64,000 nucleotides of DNA from Portulaca oleracea. Lineage: Eukaryota; Streptophyta; Magnoliopsida; Caryophyllales; Portulacaceae. The stretch covers positions 7,453,501 through 7,517,500 of the forward strand of contig CM055868.1 of the NCBI GenBank assembly GCA_029582165.1, written 5' to 3'. Shown here in pieces: positions 12,196 through 24,300 of this stretch; the stretch's first letter is position 1; each line of letters begins with the position of its first letter. Below the pieces are notes generated by a model. That model saw nothing but the letters and a program-made list of their open reading frames with translations. It ran no database searches and had not been told where the DNA came from. A program made the translations under genes and the position numbers.

Positions 12196-15100
12196 CAAGG
12201 GAAACGAGGTGAATACCTTAGAGCGCTCCATGTGCTGAAGCACTAGAACAACTTCCAAGACAAGGATGAGCTAATAGGGAAATACTCCAAAGTTGAGATG
12301 ATGATGAACTCTGCAAGTACCACAGAGCCTAAGGGCATTACATTGATCACAATGAAGGAAAGGTCTAGGTCGGAGCAATTATCCAGTCGAAATGCTTTGA
12401 GTTGTATTACTTTGTGCAAGCCTTTCATTCTTGAGTACTTCTTGCATGATTGTTGAATTTTTGTAATTGTTTATCTTTTGAGCTAGTTGAAGGGTTAGTA
12501 GAATAACCCGTGAGATTTTAAGCCTTCATAGACTATTCATTATATATATAGTCTCATTTTCTTTTTGTGTGTAACTCTTTCATGTGTACATCTCTAGAAC
12601 TTGGCTTGACATTCCTTAAAATCACATTTGGCATATGCATTGTGTTAATATGATTGAGGCATCCTTTTGTTAGCTACATAGCCAAATGGCCACCTGACAT
12701 TTTAACCTCTTTTAGCAAGCCCTTGCTAACCCTTTTTCCTGTCTTGTTGTTTACCCTATAAGTGCACACCCTTGGCCTTTACATAATTTCCTACCTTTAG
12801 CCAAGATAGAATGAGCAACAGTTCAGTTGTATGAGGCAGTTTCGTGGTCGATTGTTGAGAGTGAATAGTTGGTTTGTTGCTACAAAGGAAGTACATTGTT
12901 GAATATCCTTTCTATCCTTTTTATTCTCAAAGGTTATAACTTGTGACTACCGGGATTTGAGTTGCTCTTTAGATTTTCATGCTATTCATTAAAAAAAAAA
13001 AAAAAGAGTTCAAAAACTAGGAATTCATAATAAAACAAAAGAAGCAAAACGAAAAAAAGAAAAGGAACAGAAAAAAAGGAAAAAGAAAAAAAAGAAAAAA
13101 AGGAAAAGAAAAAAAAGAGAAAAAAGTTTTATTTTTTTGTTTTAATTTTGGGTTTTGATTTGTATGTGGTACTCTATCCCGGTTTTCTTTTGTTATGGAT
13201 GTTTTGTGTTCGTTTAAGGTTCAGTGTGGAGGTGTTGTATTGCGTGTAATGGAAATGTTGTTGCTCCTTAGGTACTTGGCTACTTAGCTCCACATTTTCC
13301 AAATGATTTCCCTCCTTACCTTAGCCTGAACCCCATTACAACCTTTTGAAAGTCCTCATGATTAGTATTTTTGCATGTTGTCCTCAGTGATGGAGGGTTG
13401 AGAGTCTTGCCAAGCTTATGGCAGTTGTATGCATTGGAATGAGTCTGAGTGAACCCTCATATTTCTAAACACATTGAGAGGAGTGTTCCCCTTTACCTAA
13501 AGTGAGGATCTACTAGCTTCACTAGCTCATCAATTGCTAAGGTGATACATGATTGTTTAGGGGTATAACATAGAGTAACTGGCTTCGTGTCTTGGTCTTA
13601 TGCTCATGGTATTGAAATAGAGTTTGTTTTGACATGATTTTGACCTTATGCACCTCATTCTCATCGGTCTTATTTACATGTGATATAAGGTCTTTTCCGC
13701 TGTTGATTAAACTTGCTCGTAAAGTCTCGCACCTTCTTTTCTTCATGGCCTTTCTTCATGGACACTGGGGGCTTTCTCTTCCCCTTTGTATGTCTTCTTT
13801 TCGAATTGGGGGCTTTCTGTTTCCCTTTGTCTTCCTTTCGAACTGGGGGCTTTCTCTTTCCCTCTGTTTTCTTTTTCAATTGGGGGCTGTCAGGATATAA
13901 TTCATTTTGGCTTAGATTTCCTGATCATTACCAGTTGCATCCAGGGTCAATCTTTTTTCCTTTTGCCCACCTTTTAGCAGTCAATCTAGGGTGCCTAAGA
14001 GTGGGCATTTCGTTCTCGTCTCTTCTCGTGGAAATTACACGTCAGTCTTGTCACTTTCCTTCATATTTCATGGGATAGCAAGATCAAACTCTACTATCCA
14101 GGGGCGATAAGTTATAGCTGCAGAAAAGTCCTAGCAGATTTTTGTAAGGCTGAATCTTCGCGGATTTTCAAGAACGAATGTTCATCATCGATTCTTCCGG
14201 CAACACTTTACATAAGAACAACTTTTTTAAGCATGTTCTTCACAAGCCAAGTCCCTATGATCCCTTATGGGGCAGATTGATCGTTCGGATACTCTCATGA
14301 CAGTTTGCACGGTCCACAATTTTAAAGAGAATCCCTCAGCTGATTGTATAATTGGACTACTTTTTCAAAAGCATGTCCAACATAGGGTCCAACATTAGAA
14401 GCCAAGTCTTTGAACAACTTTTGTAAAAGCATGTTCACATTTATCAATTTGAGCTTGAAGATCTTAGCAGATTTCTCATTTCATGAGGTTCTTGCGGACT
14501 TTTGGTGGCTTGTCACACTGAGCATATTCACCCCTAGCATATTCATGGAGCTTCAAAAAAGGGGAAAACCATGGAAATTCAATGTCTTAAAGACAATGTC
14601 AGATATAGCAACTGGTGATCAGAACCAGCAACTATCCCCAAGTTATTAGCCACTGACTTGTTAAGTCAGCAACTAAATACTTACATTACCATTTTGAACT
14701 ACGACGGCCTGATTCCATTCATGAAGTGGATACGTAGGAAGCTTTTGAAATCCGGCCCAAATAATCAAAACTTCTTTCAAGTGATCTGTCGAAAGGATCT
14801 TATCCAGCTTCCAGGTCGTGCTCAAACAGATTAAAGCAGAATCCTTGCAAATAAGAGCTCTCGCGGACTTTATGACCCGTAGAGACTCAAACCCCTTGTC
14901 TCGTCGATTATTTATGTCCGACCGAAGTCTCGGCAGACTCCATGTTGATCTAAGCTCTCGAGGTTCCCTCGAGGTTCAACTAGAGTGTTTCAGGATATCA
15001 ATTCTCATGGATTAGATTCATCACATATTTGAAGGAGGGCTCGAAGCCGAGTTTACGAGTTAAAAATGCTTGTCGGATTTTGGTTCTCACCATTTGGAGC

Positions 15101-16248
15101 GTCCTGATATTTCAAGAGTCATCGACCACAGCTCAGTACCTAGACTTTCTTATGCCTTGCATGTGTGTCTTGCATCATCATAGATTAAAAGAGTCTGCAT
15201 AAGTGCATTAACATCATAGAGTCCTTTCTTTCCTTTATAAAAGATAAATGAATGGTCTAAGCATTATACATGCTCTCGGTGTTCATCAATGGAGATCCAA
15301 TTTATCACTGCCGAACTCAAGAACTGGTAGCTGTCTGATCAACGCGATCGCCAAAGTTCCCACTTTCATAATCAATGAAATGATAGCAGCGTGAAATCTT
15401 GCAAGGCATATCCCAAAACTCTTTTTTCATTTTGGGTTAAGCCCAACAAGATGGTGAAACTTACACCGAACATCTCGCTAACTTTAGCGATTAGAGCAAG
15501 AGTTCAAACGAGAGCATATCTTCAGCTGGCTCTAATTGGGTGCAAAGCTCTCGCAGAATTTCGTAACTTCACCAAATGAAGCATAATGGGGAGCTTCAAG
15601 TCCTTGTTGATCCCAAAGCAGAAATCCTCGGCGATTTTACTAAATGTCAACATAAGCAATTGTCTTGTCATAAATTTGACTCAGGATCATCATGGAAAGA
15701 ATTAGAGTTGTAGTTTGAAGCAACTAAAAAGTTATGCCATCAAGCCAGGTTCCCGGGTTCCTCGAGGATTCTGTCATCGAACATGACAGACTCAACTGAG
15801 CTAAAGCAATATCTTGTAGATTCCAACACAAGCATGGCAAGACTCATCTCGACTTAAACAAAGCTGTGCCAACTCCATCCAGGCGCTGATCCTCCATCAT
15901 CAAGTACCAATCCTTCGGGCTACCCCCCGGGAAATTCATCAAAGCCTAGACGATTTCCAGCAATCTCAGGTGGACTACCTCCACATGTCATTGAAGTGTT
16001 CGGGCTATCCCCGAAAAGTTCATCAAAGCCTGGACAATATCCAGCACCAAAGCTAGCAAAAAATCAATTACGAGAATTCTCAGTATTCAAGCTACCCTTG
16101 AATATTCAAAAGCCTGGACGACATCCAGCAAATCAGCATCGGACTACCTCCGGTCAGAAGTCCAAGCTACCCTTGGATTAATCAGCTTGGACGACCTCCA
16201 GCAATCAAGTCAACAATTCGGACTACCTCTAGTTGGCTACAAAGGTAT
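12196..16248 (+). other. Non-coding 3' half of element D
   Basis: No pol domains are seen. Notable parts: an A-rich purine tract at about 12989-13126; four spaced copies of a TGGGGGCT phrase at 13765-13888 in units of about 45 bp with pyrimidine-rich spacers; and imperfect repeats at about 15890-16240 alternating GGACTACCTCC-like and GCCTGGACGACATCCAGCA-like phrases. Variable tandem repeats just before the PPT are known in the 3' UTR of Tat/Ogre elements. ORFs of 60-121 codons at 13634-14078 come from the repeats. Confidence 0.7.
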
Positions 16249-16294
16249 ACTTTGACTTTCGTCTTACTCAGACTCAGTCAAAGTGGGGGCTATC
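16249..16294 (+). promoter_or_regulatory. Hairpin plus polypurine tract of element D
   Basis: ACTTTGACT (16249-16257) is the exact reverse complement of AGTCAAAGT (16276-16284) across an 18-nt loop. The right arm runs into the polypurine tract AAAGTGGGGGC, 10 bp before the 3' LTR, which primes plus-strand DNA synthesis. E and C have the same layout with a different, still complementary, arm sequence. Confidence 0.85.
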
Positions 16295-17863
16295 TGTAGA
16301 CACCGAAAATGGGTCAGACAGATTTTCAGCTTAACCCGGGGTTAAGATTGAATAGCTCCACGCGGATTTGGGCCGAAACCAGAATCGGCCCAAAATGAAG
16401 GTCCACGCGGATTTTGGCCAAACTTTGTGGGTCTGCGCGGATTTCACAAGTTTGGGACAAAATCAGTAGATCCGCGCGGATTTACCAATTTTTTTTTGGG
16501 CCAAGTCGAAAGAATGGCGCGGATTTGCAAGCCAAGCCCAGAGGAAAGTTGCGCGGATTCGGGTCGGATCCGGATTCAAGCAGAACCCGAAAATCCGCGC
16601 GGACCCGGTCCCGGGTCAACTCAAAAATCCGCGCGGATCCAATTACAGGTCAACCCGGAAAACCGCGCGGATCTTGTCCCGGGTCAACCAGTGAGCTCGC
16701 GCGGATTCTGTCAAATTAATCGCGAGCGGTTTTACGGTCAATCAAGCGCGTGATTTGCACGCGAGAATGGCGGATTTACGCAATCACTGGAAACCGCCGC
16801 CAACTGCCGACCTTTGCTGTGCCTATTAAAGGATCCGCGCGGATCCTTTGTAGTGGTTGGCGATTTTTTTGGGTCTTGGGTAATTTTTCCTGGCAGGTCC
16901 ATTCCACACTCGAAAAAACAAAATTCGACTCTAGTGATATTCAGAGAAATCCGCGGATTTACGTGACGTCGGACACATCCGCAGAAGACTCACGGATTTC
17001 CAACCTGTTCTCCATCTGACTTGCGCGGATTCGGTATAATCCGGTTATCCTCTTTTCCGTTCAATTTTTCATTTCGTTCATAAAAGGTGTAACGATGTAG
17101 TCGATTAGCCCCCGCCCGCTGTAATCTTTAGTTTTTTTAGTTTTCATTATGTGTTGAACTTCGTCATTTTATTATTAATTGCATGAACTTTTAGTAAATC
17201 TGTGACAACTTTTCTTTATTTTATTTTCTAATGTAAACCCGACTTAGTAAAGGCCGCTTCGGCGGGCGGTGCAAGGGCATCCCTCTACACCGACACCTTT
17301 ACCCCCGGACCCGTTCTTTTGGTTCGAGACCGGAGTCATAAAAATTTAGGTTTTGTTAATTTTACTTTTAAAATTAACTGGCGACTCCTCTTTTTTTAGG
17401 TTTTTTTTTCATTTTTTTTTCTAAAAAAGTCAGAAAAAGAGAAAAGAGGAACACCGACCCAAAATGGACTCGGAATCCGCGCGGATTCGCGCGGATCCAG
17501 GTCTATTTGGGTTGGCCCAGTTTTTTTTTCGTTTTTTTTCTTCTTTCTCTTTTCTTTTGCCTCGACAAATTAATTTTGGCCCCTAAAGGATCCAAATCCG
17601 CGCGGATCCTACCCGGTTTGCTTTTTTCCTTTTTTAATTTTTTGGTCCAGAATGGTCCTGGAATCCGCGTGGATTCAGGCACCATTTAGGCCCAGGTTGG
17701 CCTACGATCCGCGGATCGGGCGGTTCTTTTTTTTTTTACTTTTTTGTCGAATTTCGAAATTAACCCTCGAAAAGCCAAAAATCTTAAATTCGTCCCTTTT
17801 AAAAATAAGCAACCCTACGTCGAATCGACCTTCCGTGGGGGACCGTGCCCTCCGGGCCGCGGG
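16295..17863 (+). repeat. 3' LTR of element D, missing its last bases
   Basis: It matches 7961-9561 closely in AT-rich parts but differs by many small changes in motif-rich parts: for example 16717-16790 against 8386-8460, 16947-17000 against 8619-8675, and 17706-17730 against 9388-9415. It ends at CCGCGGG, where the 5' copy continues CCCTACA. Element E sequence follows directly. Confidence 0.9.
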
Positions 17864-19331
17864 TCAGGCCGACCCAGTTTACCTCGGGAAGCGCGCTGAC
17901 CTAGGAAAGCAGCACTGGCGCCTCAAAGCCCAAAGATGCCTGCGCAGTATTGTGACCCAGTTCAGGCGCCACCATCCACATCGGGAAGCGTGCCGCGACC
18001 TAATTTTTCGCGCAGCTGGGCCTAATACTTGGCGATATTGTGCTGTTTTTCCCCTCATTTTTTACCTAAATTCCCGACCCTAATTTCTCCTATAAAAAAC
18101 CCCTCTCATCCCTCACTTCAATCGGACACCGAAATGACCCTGGCGTATTGACACTTGGTGATTTCACTTTCTCCTTCTCCCTTCCTCTTCTCTCATTTTT
18201 TGCATACACTTAATTGGCATCGTTATTTTCTCCTTCTCTATTTATTCTTGATTCATATTATCTTGTAACTTGAGTTAACCCTAAACTCGACCTAAATAAT
18301 ATGGATTGTTCGTGAATAAAGGTACGCTTGTATTTAATTCTTTTATTTATCGTATTTATTTCTCGCATTTGTATGTAACTAAATAACATTAATCACGATA
18401 ATTAATACTCCGTTCTACTCTCTTCTTTTCCCTTCTCTTCTTTCTATTTTAACCGGTTTAGTAAAGTCCGTTTGTTGAACGGGCGGATTCAGGAATTTTA
18501 TTCTCGAATTCGTAACCTTACCCCCGGATCCGAATCTCGTGGTTCGTGGTTTGTGGAGTCACTTTTTTTGAGTTTATTAATTCTCGTTCAAAAATTAATT
18601 GGCGACTCGTTTTTCTTTTCTTTCTTTTATTTTATTTTCGGGTTTCATTTTCTTTTCATTTTCTTTTCGGAAGTAGGCTCCGAGGCCGGGACGGACAGAA
18701 TACCTGGCGGTATTCTGGCCCGACCCCGGCCCGGACCTGACTTCCAGATTGGGACTCTCTCCCGGATTATCGACCACGATACCTGCAGGTATCGCGATGA
18801 TGCAAGCGATCTCGGTCTCGAGTTCGAATCCTCACATTTGCGATTTTATTTTCTTTTTCTTTTAAAAAAAAGATTTTATTTTTCTTCTGTCTCGGTCAGC
18901 AGCGCAATACCTGCAGTATTGCTACGATGCCGCCCGAGCCCAAATCCGAGGTTCTCTTTATCTTTTGTCTCGGTCAGGCGGCGCAATACTGCGGTATTGC
19001 TCTGATAAACCGACGAGCCCAGTCCCGGGGTTCTCTGTTTCTTCTGTCTCTCGGGCAGGCGCGCAATACTGCGGTATTGCTCTGAATCGCTTGAGCCCGA
19101 GGTTTTCGCTTGTTTTTTTCGTTTCTTTTTTCCTTTTTTTATTTTCTGTTCACTTCCTGAATAAATAAAATTCTCAAACTTTAATAAAATCCGAAAAAAA
19201 GAGTTTATTTAAATCTTAAACTTTAATTTATTTTAAACGGAAATTCGAGCAAATCTTCTCAAAGAAAAGACACCCCTTTCGACTCGCTGTTTACCGCGAG
19301 GGATACCACGGGGATTTTCCCGGGACCCACA
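17864..19331 (+). repeat. Truncated 5' LTR of element E
   Basis: It corresponds to 27325-28765 of the 3' LTR and ends GGGACCCACA. It includes a TATAAAAAA box near 18091 and the E palindrome in several forms: GAATACCTGGCGGTATTC near 18700, GATACCTGCAGGTATC near 18778, and CAATACTGCGGTATTG near 18984 and 19066. The U3 start is missing. Confidence 0.88.
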
Positions 19332-19333
19332 AA

Positions 19334-19352
19334 TGGCGACTCCACTGGGGAC
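19334..19352 (+). promoter_or_regulatory. Primer-binding site of element E
   Basis: TGGCGACTCCACTGGGGAC, two bases after the LTR end, identical to the PBS of D and C2. Confidence 0.85.
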
Positions 19353-20481
19353 TTATTTTAAGAGGGTAAAACTTGAAAAGCCGGTTTTTTTAAATTTTTG
19401 AGTAGAAAAGGAGAAATTAATTTTTGTAACTTTTATTATTTGGTTAGGCATCAAGCATACGGACCTCCATCTTGATTTCTATAAATCGGGATGAACCCAA
19501 AGGTACCGTCTAGGTTTCAACCCAATTTCCATTTTGGGTAAAGTATATTTTCGAATTCAAGGAATGAACCCCACATTTCGAGAAGATCGCAAATTGCTTT
19601 CCCACTCATGAAGCACTCCAAAATTTTCGGGATTATGAATTTACATTTTCCTTTTAATTTTGCGAGAAACACACGGGTCACATTACTATGAACTCCATAG
19701 AATTTGTGGCGAGTGAGAGACATGAGTATGTTAGTTTTAGATATCCGACCTTAAACCCGTGAACATAGAACCTTGGTTAGGTGCATTACCCATTTTGTAT
19801 GCTATGTGCATTCTTGTTGTGATTTGTGTAAATTATGTGCTATATGTTTTTCTTTTTTTAAGAGTCGGTCTCATAAGGTCTTTCCCCCCAAATACCGCTC
19901 TAGTTTGGGCAATAGTCATGCAAAAGTTAAAGAAGACCTAGAGGTCTCTCTTGGGCCCAAATCAAAGAAGTTTGATTAAACCCGAGATCTTAGCTTGACT
20001 TTGTCCAACCCTTGGTTGTATTCGGGCCCATAAGGTGTATCCGGTCATTATTCGAATCTGAGTTCATTTAAAACTTTAATGTCGACTCGATCTTATGATG
20101 GCCCGATGGATCGTCCCCTTACATAGTCTCATCTTAGGCTAGAGGTCATCATGCAAGCCCAATATTGGGTGAGTCAAGTCAAATGGAAAAATTAGCATAT
20201 AGGCATGGTCTACATTAGGTTGTCTCATATAGGTCGCTAGGTCTTTGGGTAAGTCAATGTCAGGGTTAATTTTTGAGGTTTATGGTTTCCATACAGGAAA
20301 AATAGGACCTAAAGAGTCAAGAGTCAAGTCCTAGGCTAGGGTTGGATCTCGAAGGCTGATAAGTTTCTCACCGAACCCGACTGCAACATCAAACAAGAGT
20401 CTGTCTGCTAGCACTGACGCGGATACCTCATCCCAAACTTCGCTCATAGACAGTGATATTGTGTCCATTCCGTCCGACTTC
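19353..20481 (+). other. Leader of element E
   Basis: Non-coding leader between PBS and gag. I see no repeated unit like that of D and no palindrome copies. The frame used by gag is open for a short way before the first ATG. Confidence 0.6.
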
Positions 20482-21342
20482 ATGGCTGAGAATAACGATC
20501 AAGAACAGGAAACCCATGACCAATTTGTTACGGCAGCGGACTTCTCAGCCTTAGTGCGAGATATCCATAGCCTGATTGATACAAGGGCCAACCAGCAAGA
20601 TCGTAGAATGGAAGGTGTCGTCCAAGCCATTCAAACGATCAATGAAAAGATAGGCATAGGGCAAGATGCCCCCGATGAAGATGACAGAAGTGTGCACACT
20701 GAAAAGACTATGCCCCGGGATGAGCAATTCATGCCATTCAGGGACAGTAGGGTCGATAATCTTCAAAACTTGCTTAGACAAATCCCTCAATTTAGAGAGC
20801 ATTCTCTGGATATTGGCTTACCAAGCACTCCTCAAGCCAAACTCCCCGATAAGTTCTCGTTACCTGAGAAGAAATTTAAGGCCATGGAGAACCCCACTCA
20901 TCACGTGCGTAGCTTCACACGTATGATGGCCTTAAAAGAAGTAGACCCTAGTCTGTATGCTCATGTCTTCCCCTGGACTTTGAGTGACGAGGTCTTGAAA
21001 TGGTACTACACCCTTCCAGTAGATACCCAGGAGAATTGGGAGGCCACTTACAAGGCCTTCATTCAACAATACGCAACTAGTCAAGATGCTGATGTAACCA
21101 TGAGTGACATGGCGGCAATCAAACAAAGTGAAGGAGAGTCATTCATGAGTTACTTTAATCGTTGGAATGTTCAAAAGGCCTTGATGACTGACAAGGTAAC
21201 CATGGACTATCAAATTCGAGTGTTTATACAAGGGCTTAGGCCAAGATATGCTAGCTTGATGGAATGCCAGTTAATCCCAGACTTTTCAGCTCTAAAGAAG
21301 CTGGGGTTATTGGTGGAGGCCAAGATAGAAGAAATGTTCTAA
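20482..21342 (+). CDS. Gag-like protein of element E
   Basis: A 286-residue reading from the ATG at 20482. The frame is open 21 bp further upstream, but only a GTG occurs there. It has an acidic N-terminus and a helical segment (about residues 20-60). The gypsy gag domain starts near residue 120, with an FSLPEKKFKAMENPTHHVRSF-like block broken into short matches, then FPWTLSDEVLKWYYTLP, ESFMSYFNRW and FIQGLRPRYA. It parallels the D gag block by block but is clearly divergent, so D and E are different families. There is no zinc knuckle and no pol downstream. Confidence 0.84.
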   Translation: MAENNDQEQETHDQFVTAADFSALVRDIHSLIDTRANQQDRRMEGVVQAIQTINEKIGIGQDAPDEDDRSVHTEKTMPRDEQFMPFRDSRVDNLQNLLRQIPQFREHSLDIGLPSTPQAKLPDKFSLPEKKFKAMENPTHHVRSFTRMMALKEVDPSLYAHVFPWTLSDEVLKWYYTLPVDTQENWEATYKAFIQQYATSQDADVTMSDMAAIKQSEGESFMSYFNRWNVQKALMTDKVTMDYQIRVFIQGLRPRYASLMECQLIPDFSALKKLGLLVEAKIEEMF

Positions 21343-24300
21343 TCCGGGAAGTTGTCACTGTCAATCGCAGCATAGAAACCTAATTTGAACGTGGCTTACT
21401 ACAGAGTCAAACAGGGTTTTTCCAAAACCCCTATCTGCAAAGATCAATTAGGCGATCCCCTCATGTTGCGTCTTTTCTTTTCATGGCAATCGTCTTTATT
21501 TTCAGAGTCAGTTGGGATGTATCCCAAGTAGAGTTTTTTTTATGTATTGATCTTAGTTGCATTCAATAAAGATGAAACATTTCATGATTATGACTCTTGT
21601 CTTCCCCGACCTTTCATTTGCTTCTAAACTGCTAAAGAAAGAATCTTGTGCTTGCATTCCTGATTTGAATTGAAGAGCTCACTCACCTATATGACCATCC
21701 AAGTCTGACACATCCATCTTCTCATATTTTCCACTCCATCTCACATCTCTATCACATTTTCTCTATTCTTTTTTGCCCTACCCTGAGTCCTAGGTTAATA
21801 GAGAGAAGAGAGGCTAACTTCACCGCCAAAACGAGGTTAGGCAAAAGGAGAGACAAATGAAAAAGAGTGAGGCCAACTTGAACACTCATCTAACAAGTTG
21901 GGCAAAAGGAGAGGTGAATGAGTAAAAGTTAAGAGGAGGGAAGCTAACCTGAACACCCATCCAACAGGTTAGGCAAAAGGGGAGAGTTCAAAGCGACCAA
22001 CAATCTCTAAAAGTAAATCTCACTCTCAAATAAATCATGCAGCTTAAAAAGACATGCCTATGATAGAAGGTTTCCACCCTTTACCACCTACATCATCACC
22101 ACCTTCATTCTCACCTAGCCGCTTTACCTACATTATTACCTTCTCACACCATCTTCTTAACCACCACCACGAACCTGGTCATTCATTTTATGACCATCTC
22201 TTCCCTAAATCCATTTAAGCCAACTAATGTGTTGCGGGTGATAAATATCATGGAAAAGATAATTATAAATTGGGTGGTCGAGTTCAAAAAAAAAAAGTAC
22301 AAAAAGAATACAGAAAAAAAGAGAAAAAAGAAAGCAAGAATAAGAGGCGGTCGTCAGTTTACATTGGTCACTTGCACACATTCCAAAACCTTCCTGTCAA
22401 ACCCTCACACCTATCCTTCCCATTAAACCTTCGACCCATCTCAAAGTCCTTCTTGAGGCATCAATCAAAGTTGCACTTGTTGAACTACGACTGGCCTGAT
22501 TCCATACTGGATACGTAGGAGAACCTCTTGGAGGCCCGGCCACTACAATTCGCTTTAGAAAAAATCCATCATCAAGTCGTTTGAGAGATAGAATGAAGAG
22601 TGGCTAGCTCGAAAACCTCACCAGGCGAGCTAGGCAAAAGGAGAGGAAACCTTGGTCTCTAATGACACTGACAAGCTGTCAGATTTCTCTCACTAAGAAC
22701 ACCTACATTTTCCCATCAGACTTGGATCACCCTTCATGCCTAAATTCATCAAACTATAACCATTTGACCATCTCTTCCCTTATGAGATATGGTCCTTCAT
22801 CCATAGATCATCTCGTCCACCTCCATCAGTTCGAACCTTTGTCCATCGAACTACCCATCCATTCATATGATCACTACTCTCACCTAACCTTCCATAGCCT
22901 CGTCTTGCCCACCATTGAGGCCTAACCACTCACAAACATGCTTTCTATGCCACCATTCCTACCTTTTCCATAATCCATCCTCCATTGTCCCTACCCTGTG
23001 AGCTCTTCTGATTTGGTCATTAGTGTATGCATGAGATTCGTCACTCAATCCTTGCTTTCAGAACACCTGAGTGATGGATAACTCCTTTAGCAGAACAAGA
23101 AGCCAACTGCATCAAAATAAGGGTTACTTGAAGACAACATCAACCTAGGTCAATCATTCTGACTCACCTAAAGACGCCTGTTCACTGATACTGGGGGCTT
23201 GGTGCTTACATGTTCCTACCTAAAGGAATCAAGAAGAATAGGGAAAAGGCAAGAGAAATCAAGATGACTTGTCGCTTGATCCTTCTTAGTGCTTGGGGTT
23301 CCTAACCATGACATCAAGGTCGAGCACCCTGACTATCCCATCATGCAGCTTAAGACTGAGTCTTCCATTAATATCGTCTTCTGCAGCATTCCAACTGGGG
23401 GCTCGCTCATCACTCAATATCAGCATCATGGCAACTTGCGAGGCAATTCGATAAGAAGAACTCATCATTTTCACTATTTTTGTCTTGTCCTGAAACTCAC
23501 CTCGAAATCACTCTCGACATTTAGAGTTTTTTTGTTTACTTTTCTTTTTTTCTTCTTTCCTCGGGAAAGTGGGGGCTATTCATATCGCAAACATGCAGCA
23601 AATCAATGTGCACTTTTTTTAGTTTTTTGTTTTAAGGTCATGTGCATTTTTCATTTTAGGTCACATTAGTTTGCATTTTGAGTCACATTAATTTGTTTGT
23701 CATTTTCATTTTGAGTCACGTTAGTTGTTTTTTTTAGTTTTTATTTTTTTTTCTTTCTCTTCTCGAGTAAAAAAAAAAAGTCACATGCATTGCATAAATA
23801 AAAAAGAGTCACATCATGTATTAGAATTAGGACTGCATAAAATCATGCATAAAGAATCTTATAGAATATAATGCATAATAGAGTTGTGTATTGCACATAT
23901 TTTTTTCTCTTGTAATTCATAAAGCATAGCATGCGTAAGACCGCATTTGCATTCTTCTATCTCCCGCCCAAACATCAAAAGAAATGCAGCTATGGTGATT
24001 AGAAATCAAGCAAGCTCATTTGGAGTCTTAATCGCCTTCGGACATATTGCTAGAAGCTCAAAGGATGCTGCCGATGAAGAGATAATTCAAGTTTTACGAG
24101 AATTAACTCATTTTTTCGAGTTAAACTCTAAAAAATTCGGTTCACAAATTTTTATGAGAATTAGCTTATTTTTCGAGTTAAACTCTAAAATTCCGATCAC
24201 AAATTTTTATGAGAATTAGCTCATTTTCGAGTTAAACTCTAAAACGGATCACAAATTTTTATGAGAAATAATTTGGAAAATAATTCATTATCTGAGTTAA

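Larger units (their letters stand above)
7961..17863 (+). mobile_element. Gag-only gypsy-type element D, inserted in the C1 5' LTR
   Basis: Two LTRs beginning TGTAGACACCG flank a PBS, a leader with imperfect repeats, one gag ORF, a long non-coding region and a polypurine tract. No protease, RT, RNase H or integrase reading was found, so it is non-autonomous, resembling the TR-GAG elements described in plants. The 3' LTR lacks its final CCCTACA and runs straight into a truncated E LTR at 17863/17864, so the right target duplication is lost. CCATG precedes the left end at 7956-7960. Confidence 0.87.

Noticed and set aside
13634..14078. Hydrophobic ORFs of 63-121 codons in D
   Set aside because: They come from repeated pyrimidine-rich GGGGGCTTTCT units and have no family resemblance.
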